A stretch of DNA of 44,179 nucleotides from Isosphaeraceae bacterium (GCA_025356435.1 JANXSY010000043.1:1-44179), one strand, 5' to 3'; positions 1 through 7,672 are shown, counted from the stretch's first letter. Notes: generated by a model from the sequence alone, not told the origin. Program-made: numbers and translations.

Positions 1-78
1 CATTTCGCGTCCGCCCACCTCGCCGGTGAGCCCGGTCGAGTCGTCAAAGGGCCAATATGCGACCGTTCCGGTGTTCAT
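1..78 (-). CDS. possible N-terminal fragment of a minus-strand gene
   Basis: Reading the minus strand from the ATG at 78, 26 codons stay open to the window edge (MNTGTVAYWPFDDSTG...). An AGGA lies about 10 nt upstream of that ATG, which would serve as a ribosome site. The stretch VAYWPFDDSTG faintly resembles the opening strand of LamG/concanavalin-like domains, but 26 residues are too few to assign a family and there is no signal peptide before it. A competing reading exists: plus-strand frame 2 is open from the window edge to a TAG at about 110 and could be the tail of an upstream gene. Low confidence for either. Confidence 0.3.
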   Translation of the reverse strand, partial: MNTGTVAYWPFDDSTGLTGEVGGREM

Positions 79-233
79 GACCGTCGATCCTGACCGCAAA
101 GATCGGCGATAGTCGATCGATAGAGGCCTTAATAGCGTCGATAAGGCTCTCCGACGAGGGGCCTGCGCCCAAGGTACGCGCCGAGCGTGGATAGGGACTC
201 GGGATTGACCGGCTCCAAGAAATATTTTACAAT

Positions 234-249
234 TTGTCGACTGTGACAA
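234..249. promoter_or_regulatory. inverted repeat TTGTC-N6-GACAA, operator candidate
   Basis: TTGTC (234-238) and GACAA (245-249) form a perfect 5+5 inverted repeat around a 6-nt centre. It abuts the -35 hexamer at 250. The same ten bases with the same spacing recur at 42786-42801 across the -10 of the protease promoter. That it is a binding site for a dimeric regulator is inference. Confidence 0.4.
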
Positions 250-278
250 TTGACAGAGACCGCCTTCTGTTCGATAAC
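250..278 (+). promoter_or_regulatory. sigma70-like promoter for the HlyD-type gene
   Basis: A perfect -35 TTGACA (250-255), a 17-nt spacer and GATAAC (273-278, 4 of 6 match to TATAAT). It points toward the gene at 534 and would start transcription near 285. Confidence 0.6.
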
Positions 279-533
279 GGGGACAGTGGGTTGACCCCGC
301 TCCAGGATCGAGCAAAATAGGGATTGATCTGGCAAGAAACTTTGCCGACTTTCCGCCTTCAATCCCGCCTCTCCTCCGCCCGAATCCCGCTTCACCCACG
401 CCTGCCGCGAGTTCATACGACCGTGAATCCGACTGTCAACACCGGTCCTGCGCCATTGACGAGTGGGCTGCCCCTGCCGGGCTTCCACCCTGGGCTTACG
501 TCGTCCCGACTCTTGCCTGAGGGAGTCGTCAAG

Positions 534-2048
534 ATGCCCCGACGCCGTCGCTCGTTGGGGTCGCGGCTGATGCGGCTGGCGATCTCGCTGGTCCTGATAG
601 CAATGGCGGGCGGAGGTGTCTGGGCATTCCAGGTCTGGAACACGCCGCCGAAGCCGACGCTTGAAGGCCTGACGCTCGTCTCCGCACGACGGGCCGACCT
701 CAAGTCGATCCTCCGCGCGGCCGGGACGACCGACAGCGAGAACAACACGATCATCGACTGCCAGCTCGAACGGCTGGAGAGCCGCAGCGAGGGGCGATCG
801 ACGATGTCGAGCGGGGCCTCGACCATTCTGTGGGTGATCGACGACGGCACCTCTGTCAAGAAAGGTGACCTCCTCTGTTCGCTCGACTCCTCTGAATATG
901 AGGAACTCGTTCGGCAGCAGCAGATCAAGGTCGATCGCGGCCGGGCTGATCTCGACAAGGCCAGGCTGGACTTCGAGACGACACAGATGGGTGTGGCCGA
1001 GTTCCGCGACGGGCTTCAGGGGCAAACGCTGCAAGAGGATGAAGGGAAGCTCAAATTCGCCGAATCCGACCGCGAACGTGCTGTCGACCGGCTCGCCTGG
1101 ACCGAGCGGATGCGGTCCAAGGGTTATGCGTCGCTTGACCAGCTCGCTTCGGACCGACAGACCCTGAAACGGTGTGAGCTTGAGATCGTCAAGGCTCGGT
1201 GGGCGCTTGACCTCTTTCGGAAGTTCGGTGCTCCGCTCGAGCTGAAGTCGCTCCAGGCCAAGGTCGAGTCGGCCCGCGCTGATTTGATCTATAACCAGAT
1301 GCGGTTCGAGCGGTTCCACGAGCGGTATGAGTACTACAAGACGATGGTCGGTTTTTGCACCGTGAAGGCCCCCCACGACGGGTTTGTGATCTACGCGAAT
1401 TCCAACCGCTTCTTCAGCACAACCTCGAAGATCGAGGCCGGTTCGCAGGTCCGCCAGATGCAGTCGTTGTTCTACCTGCCCGACCTCAACAGGATGAAAG
1501 TGGTCACGCCTCTGCATGAGTCAGTGGCCATGCGGGTGACGCCGGGGATGAAGGTGCGGGCGAGGCTCGAAGGCCTATCGAACCGCGAAATCACGGGGCG
1601 CGTCGTCAAGATTGACCCTCTGCCCGACACTGGTTCGAGCTGGCTTTCAGAGACCAAGTTCTTCAATGCGACGATCCATCTCGACGAAGTCCCCCAGGGC
1701 ATTCGGCCGCAGATGTCGGCAGCGGTTGAGATCGACCTCAGCAGCCGCCCTGACGTGATCGCGATCCCTCCCGAGGCGATGGCGATCGAAGAGGGGAAAG
1801 ACGTCTGCTACGTCGCGTCGGCCGAAGGGCAGCTCGAACGCCGTACGATCAAGCTGGGGCAGTCGACGTCGGAACTCCTTGAGGTGACTGAGGGGCTCGA
1901 CGAGGGGGAGCAGGTTGTCGGCGACGTCTCCCATATCGACGATTACGCATCGATCGTCGTCGAGGGCCACGTCCACACCGGCCCGCGTGACGGCCACCAT
2001 GCCGTCGTCACGCCGATGCCCGCCGAACCCTCGAAGGCGGGCCTCTGA
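534..2048 (+). CDS. HlyD/RND-type membrane fusion (periplasmic adaptor) protein
   Basis: A 504-residue adaptor of the HlyD/AcrA family, which bridges an inner-membrane transporter and the outer envelope. The start is the ATG at 534 with a GAGGGAG ribosome site about 9 nt upstream; it is followed by an Arg-rich stretch and one transmembrane anchor (about residues 12-32). Next comes the lipoyl half (TILWVIDDGTSVKKGDLLCS), a long alpha-helical hairpin (about 125-260) rich in charged residues, the second lipoyl half (CTVKAPHDGFVIYAN), a beta-barrel (VTPLHESVAMRVTPGMKVRA) and a C-terminal membrane-proximal domain (VIAIPPEAMAIEEGKDVCYV). No RND pump, ABC permease or outer-membrane factor gene is next to it, so its transporter must be encoded elsewhere or upstream of the window. 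The family call is firm; the substrate is unknown. Confidence 0.88.
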   Translation: MPRRRRSLGSRLMRLAISLVLIAMAGGGVWAFQVWNTPPKPTLEGLTLVSARRADLKSILRAAGTTDSENNTIIDCQLERLESRSEGRSTMSSGASTILWVIDDGTSVKKGDLLCSLDSSEYEELVRQQQIKVDRGRADLDKARLDFETTQMGVAEFRDGLQGQTLQEDEGKLKFAESDRERAVDRLAWTERMRSKGYASLDQLASDRQTLKRCELEIVKARWALDLFRKFGAPLELKSLQAKVESARADLIYNQMRFERFHERYEYYKTMVGFCTVKAPHDGFVIYANSNRFFSTTSKIEAGSQVRQMQSLFYLPDLNRMKVVTPLHESVAMRVTPGMKVRARLEGLSNREITGRVVKIDPLPDTGSSWLSETKFFNATIHLDEVPQGIRPQMSAAVEIDLSSRPDVIAIPPEAMAIEEGKDVCYVASAEGQLERRTIKLGQSTSELLEVTEGLDEGEQVVGDVSHIDDYASIVVEGHVHTGPRDGHHAVVTPMPAEPSKAGL

Positions 2049-2211
2049 GGTCGAGGTGTTCATTGATGGTTGGCTCGGCGCAATCCGGGGCATCGTCGCA
2101 ACCGGGTCCGAGCTTGAATTGCGAGAGAAATCGGCCTCAATGGGGGAGGCCGTGATGGTCGAGTAGGAGGGAGGATTCCCGCCAAATCGACCACTTCGAG
2201 ACCGTCCGCCC

Positions 2212-2739
2212 ATGGCCAGCAAACGAGCCACGGCGAAGTCGCCGACGTCGGCGTCGCCGTCCGTCACCTCGCCGATCGTCACGTCGCTTCTGCTCGCTGG
2301 GGCACTGGGGCTGGGGCTCTGGACCCTGGTGGTGCGGGGCCGGGTCTCGTGGCCGCCGACGCAACTGCTATCGAGCCTGTTCACGGTGGCCGGCTGCCTG
2401 GCGCTGGTCGGGCCAATCTTGCTCGCGAGCCGCAAGGGGCGAGGGGAGGGGGGGCTCGGCGAGTTGCTCTGGATGGCGGGCGGGCTGATCGTCTGGATCT
2501 TCGATCTCGCGGCGGTCGTGCGGGGGGAGTGGCGTGGGCTGGCCTGGACGACGCCCCTGGGATACCAGGCGATGGGCCTGACGATCCTCGCCGTCTTGAT
2601 CGCGGGATGGCGTTGGCGGTCGGCGTCGAAGGATTGGTCGTGGACAAACGTGACGGGCTGGCTGCTCGGCCTCTTCTGGGTCGGCATGGGTCTCTGGACG
2701 ATGGCCCCCGCTGGCAACTTGCTCGCCCTTGCCCGATGA
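2212..2739 (+). CDS. small polytopic membrane protein, unknown function
   Basis: A 175-residue protein that I do not recognise. After a basic, Ser/Thr-rich N-terminus come about five hydrophobic segments (near residues 22-42, 53-71, 84-102, 118-134 and 145-165), with short charged loops such as ASRKGRGEGG and RWRSASKDWS, consistent with an inner-membrane protein. The ATG at 2212 is 163 bp after the adaptor gene and in the same direction, so co-transcription is possible but not shown. It has no motif linking it to a transporter family, and it is too short to be the missing pump partner of the adaptor. Confidence 0.6.
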   Translation: MASKRATAKSPTSASPSVTSPIVTSLLLAGALGLGLWTLVVRGRVSWPPTQLLSSLFTVAGCLALVGPILLASRKGRGEGGLGELLWMAGGLIVWIFDLAAVVRGEWRGLAWTTPLGYQAMGLTILAVLIAGWRWRSASKDWSWTNVTGWLLGLFWVGMGLWTMAPAGNLLALAR

Positions 2740-2891
2740 TCGGACGGGACGCTTGACGGGCCGAGGGGCGACGGTTTAGCTTCGATGGCACGCGCGGGGT
2801 GCCCGGCCCGCCCATCCGATCGCCCTCACTTATCCGTCATCATCGACCCCCTCAATCGACGCCGGGCCGACCGTCTTCAGGAGCTCTCTTC

Positions 2892-3650
2892 GTGGCCATC
2901 GACTCCCGTCCGCCGGTCCAGCCGCTCGAAGACGACGACACCTCGCCGATCGAGAACCAGGTCGCCACCTATCGGGCGTTGAATCCGCTCTCGATCGTGA
3001 GCCTGATTCTAGGCATTGCGTCGATCCTGACCTTCACGCACCTGAATTTCATCGTGTGCGGCGTCGCGGCGATCGCTGTCGGTCTGCTCGCACAGAGACA
3101 GATTCGCAAGCTTCCCGACGTGCTCACAGGAACCAACCTGGCCAAGGCCGGCATCGCGCTCGCGCTGCTTTTCACCCTGATGGCGGTGACGATCTCGAGC
3201 GTGCAGACCTGGATCTACGGCCACGAGGCGGCGAAGTTTGCTCGTGCTTATGTGAAGGTCCTCGATACAGGCAGCTACGAGGATATGATGGCGCTCCATG
3301 CCAACTCGGCCGCCCGGGCGGGGAAGACGTCGAAGCAGGTTGTCGAGGAGATGACCGCCGGCTCGCGTGATCCTCGCGAGTTCGAGATGTCGAACCGCCC
3401 CGCGATCACCCTCAAAAAGCGATTGAGCAACGGCCTGCCGCGCACCGTCGAGTACGTAGGCATCCAGGCGAACCAGTTGGACGCGATGACCCTGCACTCC
3501 TCCGCCCTGATCAAGATCGTCGGGGGGAAGAACGAGACGTTCCCCGAAGACACTCAGTATGTCCTTGTGCAGTTCCAGGGGAACGTCCAGGCTCCCGGCT
3601 ATGGTTGGATGATCAGCGACGTCCAATTTCCTCACGTCCCCAAGAAGTAA
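2892..3650 (+). CDS. DUF4190-type membrane protein
   Basis: A 252-residue protein starting at the GTG at 2892, chosen because AGGAG sits about 8 nt upstream and the in-frame extension to 2799 is Pro/Arg-rich without features. Residues about 30-105 carry the two-helix DUF4190 pattern: a segment beginning NPLSIVSLILGIASI, a short basic turn with Arg-Lys, then a second helix around GIALALLFTLMAVTIS. The rest (about 110-252) is a soluble domain that begins with a helix (EAAKFARAYVKVLDTGSYED) and contains a beta-rich half. Such proteins are bacterial membrane proteins of unknown role. It ends in a hairpin shared with the convergent queD. Confidence 0.7.
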   Translation: MAIDSRPPVQPLEDDDTSPIENQVATYRALNPLSIVSLILGIASILTFTHLNFIVCGVAAIAVGLLAQRQIRKLPDVLTGTNLAKAGIALALLFTLMAVTISSVQTWIYGHEAAKFARAYVKVLDTGSYEDMMALHANSAARAGKTSKQVVEEMTAGSRDPREFEMSNRPAITLKKRLSNGLPRTVEYVGIQANQLDAMTLHSSALIKIVGGKNETFPEDTQYVLVQFQGNVQAPGYGWMISDVQFPHVPKK

Positions 3651-3662
3651 GCCGGGGACGTG
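3633..3662. terminator. hairpin between convergent genes (DUF4190 gene and queD)
   Basis: CACGTCCCC (3633-3641) and GGGGACGTG (3654-3662) form a perfect 9-bp stem with a 12-nt loop, spanning the stop codon of the plus-strand gene and lying just beyond the queD stop. There is no T-tract on either side, so termination strength is uncertain. Confidence 0.5.
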
Positions 3663-3678
3663 CGGGAGGCTTCGGCCG

Positions 3679-4089
3679 TCAGGCGTCTGGCCCGAGATAC
3701 GAGGCGTGGCAGTTCTCGGTCTCCCAGAGGAGCACCTCGACGACGGGAAGATCAGCCTCACGAGCGTGGTCGTAGATCAGCCTGGCGATGTTCTCGGCGG
3801 TCGGGTTGGTCTCCATGACGAAGACCCGCTCGCCTTGCGCCCGGAGGATCGGCAGGATCGGGTCGTCCTTGCAGAGCAGCATATTGTGGTCAAGGTTGTC
3901 GTCGATCCAGAGCTGAACCTTCCGCTTGATCTCGCCGAAGTCGACCAGCATCCCCTTGGCGTCAAGCTGGGACGCCTCCAGAGTGATGACGGCGCGGCCG
4001 TTGTGGCCGTGGAGATGGCGGCACTTGCCCTCATAATTGAGGAGTCGGTGTCCGTAACAGAAGGAGATCTCTCGGCTTACTCGATACAT
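3679..4089 (-). CDS. queD: 6-carboxytetrahydropterin synthase QueD
   Basis: A 136-residue protein of the QueD/PTPS family, converting dihydroneopterin triphosphate to 6-carboxytetrahydropterin, the second step of preQ0/queuosine synthesis. The zinc-site histidines are visible: His14 in FCYGHRL and His27 and His29 in CRHLHGHNG, with the catalytic Cys23 just before them. The usual LVDFGEIK segment, the NLDHNML segment with a His, and the C-terminal WETENCHASY segment with Glu and His are all present. Length is standard. The start overlaps the end of queC by 13 bp, indicating a two-gene operon with coupled translation. Confidence 0.93.
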   Translation of the reverse strand: MYRVSREISFCYGHRLLNYEGKCRHLHGHNGRAVITLEASQLDAKGMLVDFGEIKRKVQLWIDDNLDHNMLLCKDDPILPILRAQGERVFVMETNPTAENIARLIYDHAREADLPVVEVLLWETENCHASYLGPDA

Positions 4090-4805
4090 GGGACGCGTGT
4101 TCTCCCGCCGTGCTGGGCCGCCCGGGGGGCGAGGGGTTCGGAGTCATAAACGGTCTGGTCGTCGAGGCCCAGATCGTCGAACCCGCGTCGACGCTCTGCG
4201 CACTTATTGCACCGGCCGCAGTGCCGGCCCTCGATCGGTTTTAGACATGAGCAGGTCAGCCAGAGAGGCAAACCCTTGCCTCGTGTGAGGACGTCGGCCT
4301 TGTGCAGCCCCTCGAACGGTCGGAGCAGCCGGATACGAGAGGCAAGGGCCTTCTCCAACACGGCCTCGAAGCCCCGATAGAACTCGGGCGTGCTGTCGGG
4401 GAACGGGTTCGAGGCCAGGCAGCCGAGGGCGAGGTCAGAGACCTCTTTGAGCCGGCACCAGATCGCGGCCTTGGCGACAAGCAGAAGGTTCCGGCCTGGG
4501 AGATAGACCGCCTCGTCGGGGGAGTCAGCGGTCGGCACGTCGGGCCGGGTCGTGCTCCAATGCTCGCCGTAGATGTCGGCGATCGGCTCGTTAAGGACTT
4601 GCAGCGACATGAGCCCCGGCCGAGCGGTGGCAGCGAGGAAGGCCCGGAGGCTGGAGAGTTCGAACTCCTCCCACCGGAGACCGAAGCGAACGTAAATGGG
4701 ATGGACTCGGCTAAATCGGCGCAGGAGGTCGATCGCGAGGACCGTGCTGTCGATCCCCCCGCTGACCATCACCGCAACGTCATCACCCTCGAATCGATCG
4801 GGCAT
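4077..4805 (-). CDS. queC: 7-cyano-7-deazaguanine (preQ0) synthase QueC
   Basis: A 242-residue ATP-dependent enzyme that turns 7-carboxy-7-deazaguanine and ammonia into preQ0. The ATP-pyrophosphatase P-loop SGGIDS is at residues 15-20. The zinc site has the family spacing exactly: Cys187, Cys196, Cys199 and Cys202 (Cys-x8-Cys-x2-Cys-x2-Cys) followed by AERRRGF. I chose the ATG at 4805 because GGAGG lies 5 nt upstream; the frame continues to another ATG at 4838 without a clear ribosome site. It is the first gene of the queC-queD operon and is read divergently from the tgt operon. No queE (the radical-SAM step between QueD and QueC) is in the window. Confidence 0.9.
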   Translation of the reverse strand: MPDRFEGDDVAVMVSGGIDSTVLAIDLLRRFSRVHPIYVRFGLRWEEFELSSLRAFLAATARPGLMSLQVLNEPIADIYGEHWSTTRPDVPTADSPDEAVYLPGRNLLLVAKAAIWCRLKEVSDLALGCLASNPFPDSTPEFYRGFEAVLEKALASRIRLLRPFEGLHKADVLTRGKGLPLWLTCSCLKPIEGRHCGRCNKCAERRRGFDDLGLDDQTVYDSEPLAPRAAQHGGRTRVPCIE

Positions 4806-4840
4806 CTCGCCCTCCGTGCGCGATCTACCGACCGTCATCT

Positions 4841-4864
4841 TCGCGGGGGTCGCGAGACCCGCGA
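4841..4864. other. hairpin in the queC leader
   Basis: A 9-bp stem (TCGCGGG/TC against GA/CCCGCGA) with a 2-nt bulge and a 4-nt loop, GCGA on the plus strand, lies 36 bp upstream of the queC start. It does not show the conserved loop sequences of known preQ1 riboswitches, so I call only the hairpin. Confidence 0.4.
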
Positions 4865-4875
4865 GCCCGGAATCA

Positions 4876-4890
4876 CGACTATCCTAGTCG
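4876..4890. promoter_or_regulatory. dyad CGACTA-N3-TAGTCG over the queC -10
   Basis: A perfect 6+6 inverted repeat with a 3-nt centre (CGACTA 4876-4881, TAGTCG 4885-4890). It overlaps the proposed -10 of the queC promoter, a typical repressor position. Function is inferred. Confidence 0.35.
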
Positions 4891-4909
4891 GGGGGAGAGG
4901 GTCAGGCAA
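4881..4909 (-). promoter_or_regulatory. candidate promoter for queC-queD
   Basis: On the minus strand: TTGCCT (4909-4904), 17 nt, TAGGAT (4886-4881), each 4 of 6 to the sigma70 consensus. Transcription would begin near 4874 and give a leader of about 70 nt that includes the hairpin at 4841-4864. Confidence 0.4.
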
Positions 4910-4958
4910 GCTTTGAGACGGCGGACTCCACCTCGCAAAGTGTTCACGACGCTTGGAG

Positions 4959-4987
4959 TTGCAATTGTCGGACCGATTATTTATCAT
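4959..4987 (+). promoter_or_regulatory. candidate promoter for the TPR/alpha-CTD - tgt operon
   Basis: TTGCAA (4959-4964), a 17-nt spacer and TATCAT (4982-4987, 5 of 6 to TATAAT), in a locally AT-rich patch. It points to the gene at 5109 with a leader of about 115 nt. Confidence 0.5.
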
Positions 4988-5108
4988 CGACGATTCGCCT
5001 TGATCGGCCGGCATGGCCGAGATAAGAGTCTGGCGGGATTCGTTCGTTTCGATGCATCCGGGGGTCGTGCTGACGGCCCTCGACGCGGGTTGTCGAGGAG
5101 AGTGACGG

Positions 5109-6467
5109 ATGGCCGAGTTGATGACGACCGACGTTCGCGCGTTGCTGGACAGGACCCCGTTCGACGCCACGGCCGTGGCTGACCTCCGCGAGGTCCTCGG
5201 CCGCGACCCGTCGCGGTACACCACGCTCCGCGAAGCGGTCGGCGCCCTCCGAGACCGGTCCAAGGGCCTCACGCCGCCCGACCCCTCGACGATGCTGCGA
5301 ATCGGCGTGGGCGAGGTGTTGCTCGGCCATTACAAGTCCAGCCTCGAATTCCTGGTCAAGGCCGGGGATCAGGGGATGGCTCACTATCATCGCGGCATCG
5401 CCTTCGAGAACCTTCAGCGTTGGGCAAACGCCGGCGATGCCTTCGCCGCGGCCGTCGCTTCGGACTACAACGCGAAGGCGAGCGAACTGCATCGTGCGGG
5501 GTCCCTCCGACGCGGTGGCAAGGTCGACGAGGCCAAGAGCATCCTCGAAAAGCTCGAAGCCACGGCGGGCACCACGGCCGAGTTCTACTACCAGAAGGGC
5601 AGCCTCCTCGCCGCCGATGGCGAGCTGATCGCCGCCGCCGTCGAACTGGAGAAGGCCCTCAACCTCGACAAGACCCACAACGCCGCGCTGTTCGAGACGG
5701 CCTACATCAACGACCTCCTCGGCAACGACGATGTGGCGGTCGACTATTACTCGCGCTGCACCAAACTGCCGCCGGTACCGCTCGCCGCGTGGATCAACCT
5801 GGGCGTGCTCTACGAAGACCGGATGCAGTTCCGCGACGCCGAGAACTGCTACCGGCAGGTCCTCAACTTCGACAAGAGCCACCCCCGCGCCACGCTCTTC
5901 TTCAAAGATTGCCTGGCCAGTCGCGGCATGTATATCGATGAGTCGCTCGAGAAGCAGAACGACATCATCCGCCGCCAGATGGAGATCCCCGTCACCGACT
6001 TCGAACTGTCGGTCCGATCGCGGAACTGTCTGCGAAAGATGAACATCCGGACCCTCGGCGACTTGACCCGGACCACCGAGGCCGCGCTGCTTGCCTCCAA
6101 GAATTTCGGCGAGACCTCTCTCTCCGAGATCAAGGAGATGATGACCTCGAAGAACCTCCGGCTCGGTATGGCCCTCGAAGCAGGCCTTCAGGGAAGCGGC
6201 GGAGCGGGTGCGGCGGGTGTGACCTTCCACGACCCCGTCGAAGACCTCTCGCCCGAAGACAAGGCCATGCTGGCCAAGCCGATCAACGACCTGAACCTCT
6301 CGGTTCGCGCCCGAAAGTGCTTGAGCAAGCTGGGCATCAATACCTTGGGTGAACTGCTGATCCACACCGGTGACGAACTGCTCGAATGCAAGAACTTCGG
6401 TGTGACCTCGCTCAACGAGGTCCGCGAGAAGTTGACCACTCTCAGCCTGAAGCTGAAAAACGAGTGA
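5109..6467 (+). CDS. TPR protein with two RNA-polymerase alpha-CTD-like domains
   Basis: A 452-residue cytoplasmic protein. Residues about 55-285 are TPR-type helical repeats (for example the segment around LEKALNLDKTHNAALFETA). Two modules follow that match the C-terminal domain of RNA polymerase alpha: residues 298-357 and 395-450, joined by a Gly/Ala-rich linker. Aligned without gaps to the E. coli alpha-CTD, copy 1 keeps the DNA-contact residues R265, N268, C269, G296, S299 and E302 (here R303, N306, C307, G334, S337, E340) but has Thr336 in place of K298; copy 2 keeps R265, C269, G296, S299 and E302 but has Lys403 for N268. AGGAG sits 8 nt before the ATG. The stop overlaps the tgt GTG start (GTGA), so the two are translationally coupled. 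Domain identity is strong; whether it binds DNA, polymerase or something else is open. Confidence 0.85.
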   Translation: MAELMTTDVRALLDRTPFDATAVADLREVLGRDPSRYTTLREAVGALRDRSKGLTPPDPSTMLRIGVGEVLLGHYKSSLEFLVKAGDQGMAHYHRGIAFENLQRWANAGDAFAAAVASDYNAKASELHRAGSLRRGGKVDEAKSILEKLEATAGTTAEFYYQKGSLLAADGELIAAAVELEKALNLDKTHNAALFETAYINDLLGNDDVAVDYYSRCTKLPPVPLAAWINLGVLYEDRMQFRDAENCYRQVLNFDKSHPRATLFFKDCLASRGMYIDESLEKQNDIIRRQMEIPVTDFELSVRSRNCLRKMNIRTLGDLTRTTEAALLASKNFGETSLSEIKEMMTSKNLRLGMALEAGLQGSGGAGAAGVTFHDPVEDLSPEDKAMLAKPINDLNLSVRARKCLSKLGINTLGELLIHTGDELLECKNFGVTSLNEVREKLTTLSLKLKNE

Positions 6468-7579
6468 GCCGGCCTGTCCGGTTTGAAGCCCTCGTCCGAG
6501 ACCTCGGCTCCCAAGCGAGGCTCGGGCGACTCGACACACCGCACGGGTCGCTCGAAACCCCCGCGTTCATGCCCGTGGGCACCCAGGCCACGATCAAAGG
6601 GCTGACTCCCGACATGGTCCGGGACGCGGGGGCGAGGATGGTCCTCGCCAACACCTATCACCTGGCGCTGCGGCCGGGCGAAGAGGTTGTCGAGGCGCTT
6701 GGCGGCCTCCATCGGTTCATGGGATGGGACGGTCCGATCCTCACCGATTCGGGCGGATTTCAGGCGTTTAGCCTTGCCGGGCGATCGAAGCTGACCGAGC
6801 AGGGAGTCGCCTTCCGCTCGCATATTGACGGCCGCTTGCTCGAACTTAGCCCCGAGAGCGCGGTGGCGATCCAGCAGAAGCTGGGGGCCGACGTGGCGAT
6901 GTGCCTCGACGAATGCCCCGCGTTGCCCGCGGAAAAGGGGGCGATTGCCGGGGCCGTTGGCCGGACGATCCGCTGGGCCTCACGGTGCAAAGACGCCCAC
7001 ACGCGGGTGGACCAATCGCTGTTCGGGATCGTGCAGGGGGGCAGTCACGAAGACCTCCGGTCCGAGTGCGCTGAGGCTCTCGTCGCGATGGATTTCGACG
7101 GCTACGCGGTGGGCGGAGTGTCGGTCGGCGAGAGTCGCGAAGACGTCCGCAAGGCCCTTGCGGTCACGACGCCACTGCTCCCATTTGACCGTCCGCGCTA
7201 CCTGATGGGTGTGGGCCGGCCGCAAGACATCCTCGACGCCGTCGCCACTGGGATCGACCTGTTCGACTGCGTCTTGCCGACACGCAACGGCCGCAACGCG
7301 ACCTGCCTGACGGCCCGGGGAACGGTCAAGATGCGGAACGCCGGCCACAAGGTTGACCCCCGGCCGATCGAGGAGGGGTGCGACTGCCTGGCCTGCCGCA
7401 CGTTCAGCCGAGGCTATATCCGTCACCTGTTCATGGCCAAGGAGATGCTGGGGCCGATCCTGGCGTCGGTGCATAACCTGGCGTACCTGCATCGACTGAT
7501 GGGGCAAATTCGCGAAGCGATCCGCGAGGGTCGGTTTGTCCCATTCCGGGCGGGGGCGCTTGAAGCCTTGGGTCCCTAA
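6464..7579 (+). CDS. tgt: queuine/preQ1 tRNA-guanine transglycosylase
   Basis: A 371-residue enzyme exchanging the wobble guanine-34 of GUN-anticodon tRNAs for a 7-deazaguanine. The TIM-barrel landmarks are present: Asp95 in LTDSGGFQAFSL, the VGGVSVGE segment, the nucleophile Asp268 in DLFDCVLPTRNGRNA, and the zinc site Cys306-x-Cys308-x2-Cys311-x25-His337. The open frame extends back to 6386, but the GTG at 6464, overlapping the previous stop as GTGA, gives the normal family length. It heads the classical tgt-yajC-secD-secF order and lies close to queC and queD, so base synthesis and insertion genes are adjacent. queA, queG and queF are not in the window. Confidence 0.95.
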   Translation: MSRPVRFEALVRDLGSQARLGRLDTPHGSLETPAFMPVGTQATIKGLTPDMVRDAGARMVLANTYHLALRPGEEVVEALGGLHRFMGWDGPILTDSGGFQAFSLAGRSKLTEQGVAFRSHIDGRLLELSPESAVAIQQKLGADVAMCLDECPALPAEKGAIAGAVGRTIRWASRCKDAHTRVDQSLFGIVQGGSHEDLRSECAEALVAMDFDGYAVGGVSVGESREDVRKALAVTTPLLPFDRPRYLMGVGRPQDILDAVATGIDLFDCVLPTRNGRNATCLTARGTVKMRNAGHKVDPRPIEEGCDCLACRTFSRGYIRHLFMAKEMLGPILASVHNLAYLHRLMGQIREAIREGRFVPFRAGALEALGP

Positions 7580-7672
7580 AGGTTAAAGTGCAACCATCGA
7601 CGCGACCCGCCCCGACCGGCGGGCTCAGATCATGCCGTCTCCCACCCGCCTCCATCACTCGGAATTTGCTCA

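Larger units (their letters stand above)
79..533. other. 455-bp intergenic region upstream of the HlyD-type gene
   Basis: No convincing gene is seen here. The forward reading frame of the downstream gene is open back to 324, but the 70 extra codons look non-coding (Pro/Ser/Arg rich, no signal). The region holds a consensus-like promoter at 250-278 preceded immediately by an inverted repeat at 234-249, both listed separately, leaving a leader of roughly 250 nt before the start codon at 534. I see no terminator or RNA gene in it. Confidence 0.6.

Noticed and set aside
324..533. 70-codon N-terminal extension of the HlyD-type gene
   Set aside because: The ATG at 534 has a good ribosome site and directly precedes the membrane anchor; the extension is low-complexity and overlaps the expected leader.
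4841..4864. preQ1 riboswitch in front of queC
   Set aside because: Only a GC-rich hairpin is seen; the conserved A-rich tail and loop of preQ1 classes are missing.
7606..7623. CCCGCC-N6-GGCGGG hairpin after tgt as a terminator
   Set aside because: Only 6 bp with no T-run, lying inside an operon order (tgt-yajC-secDF) that is normally co-transcribed; could be chance.
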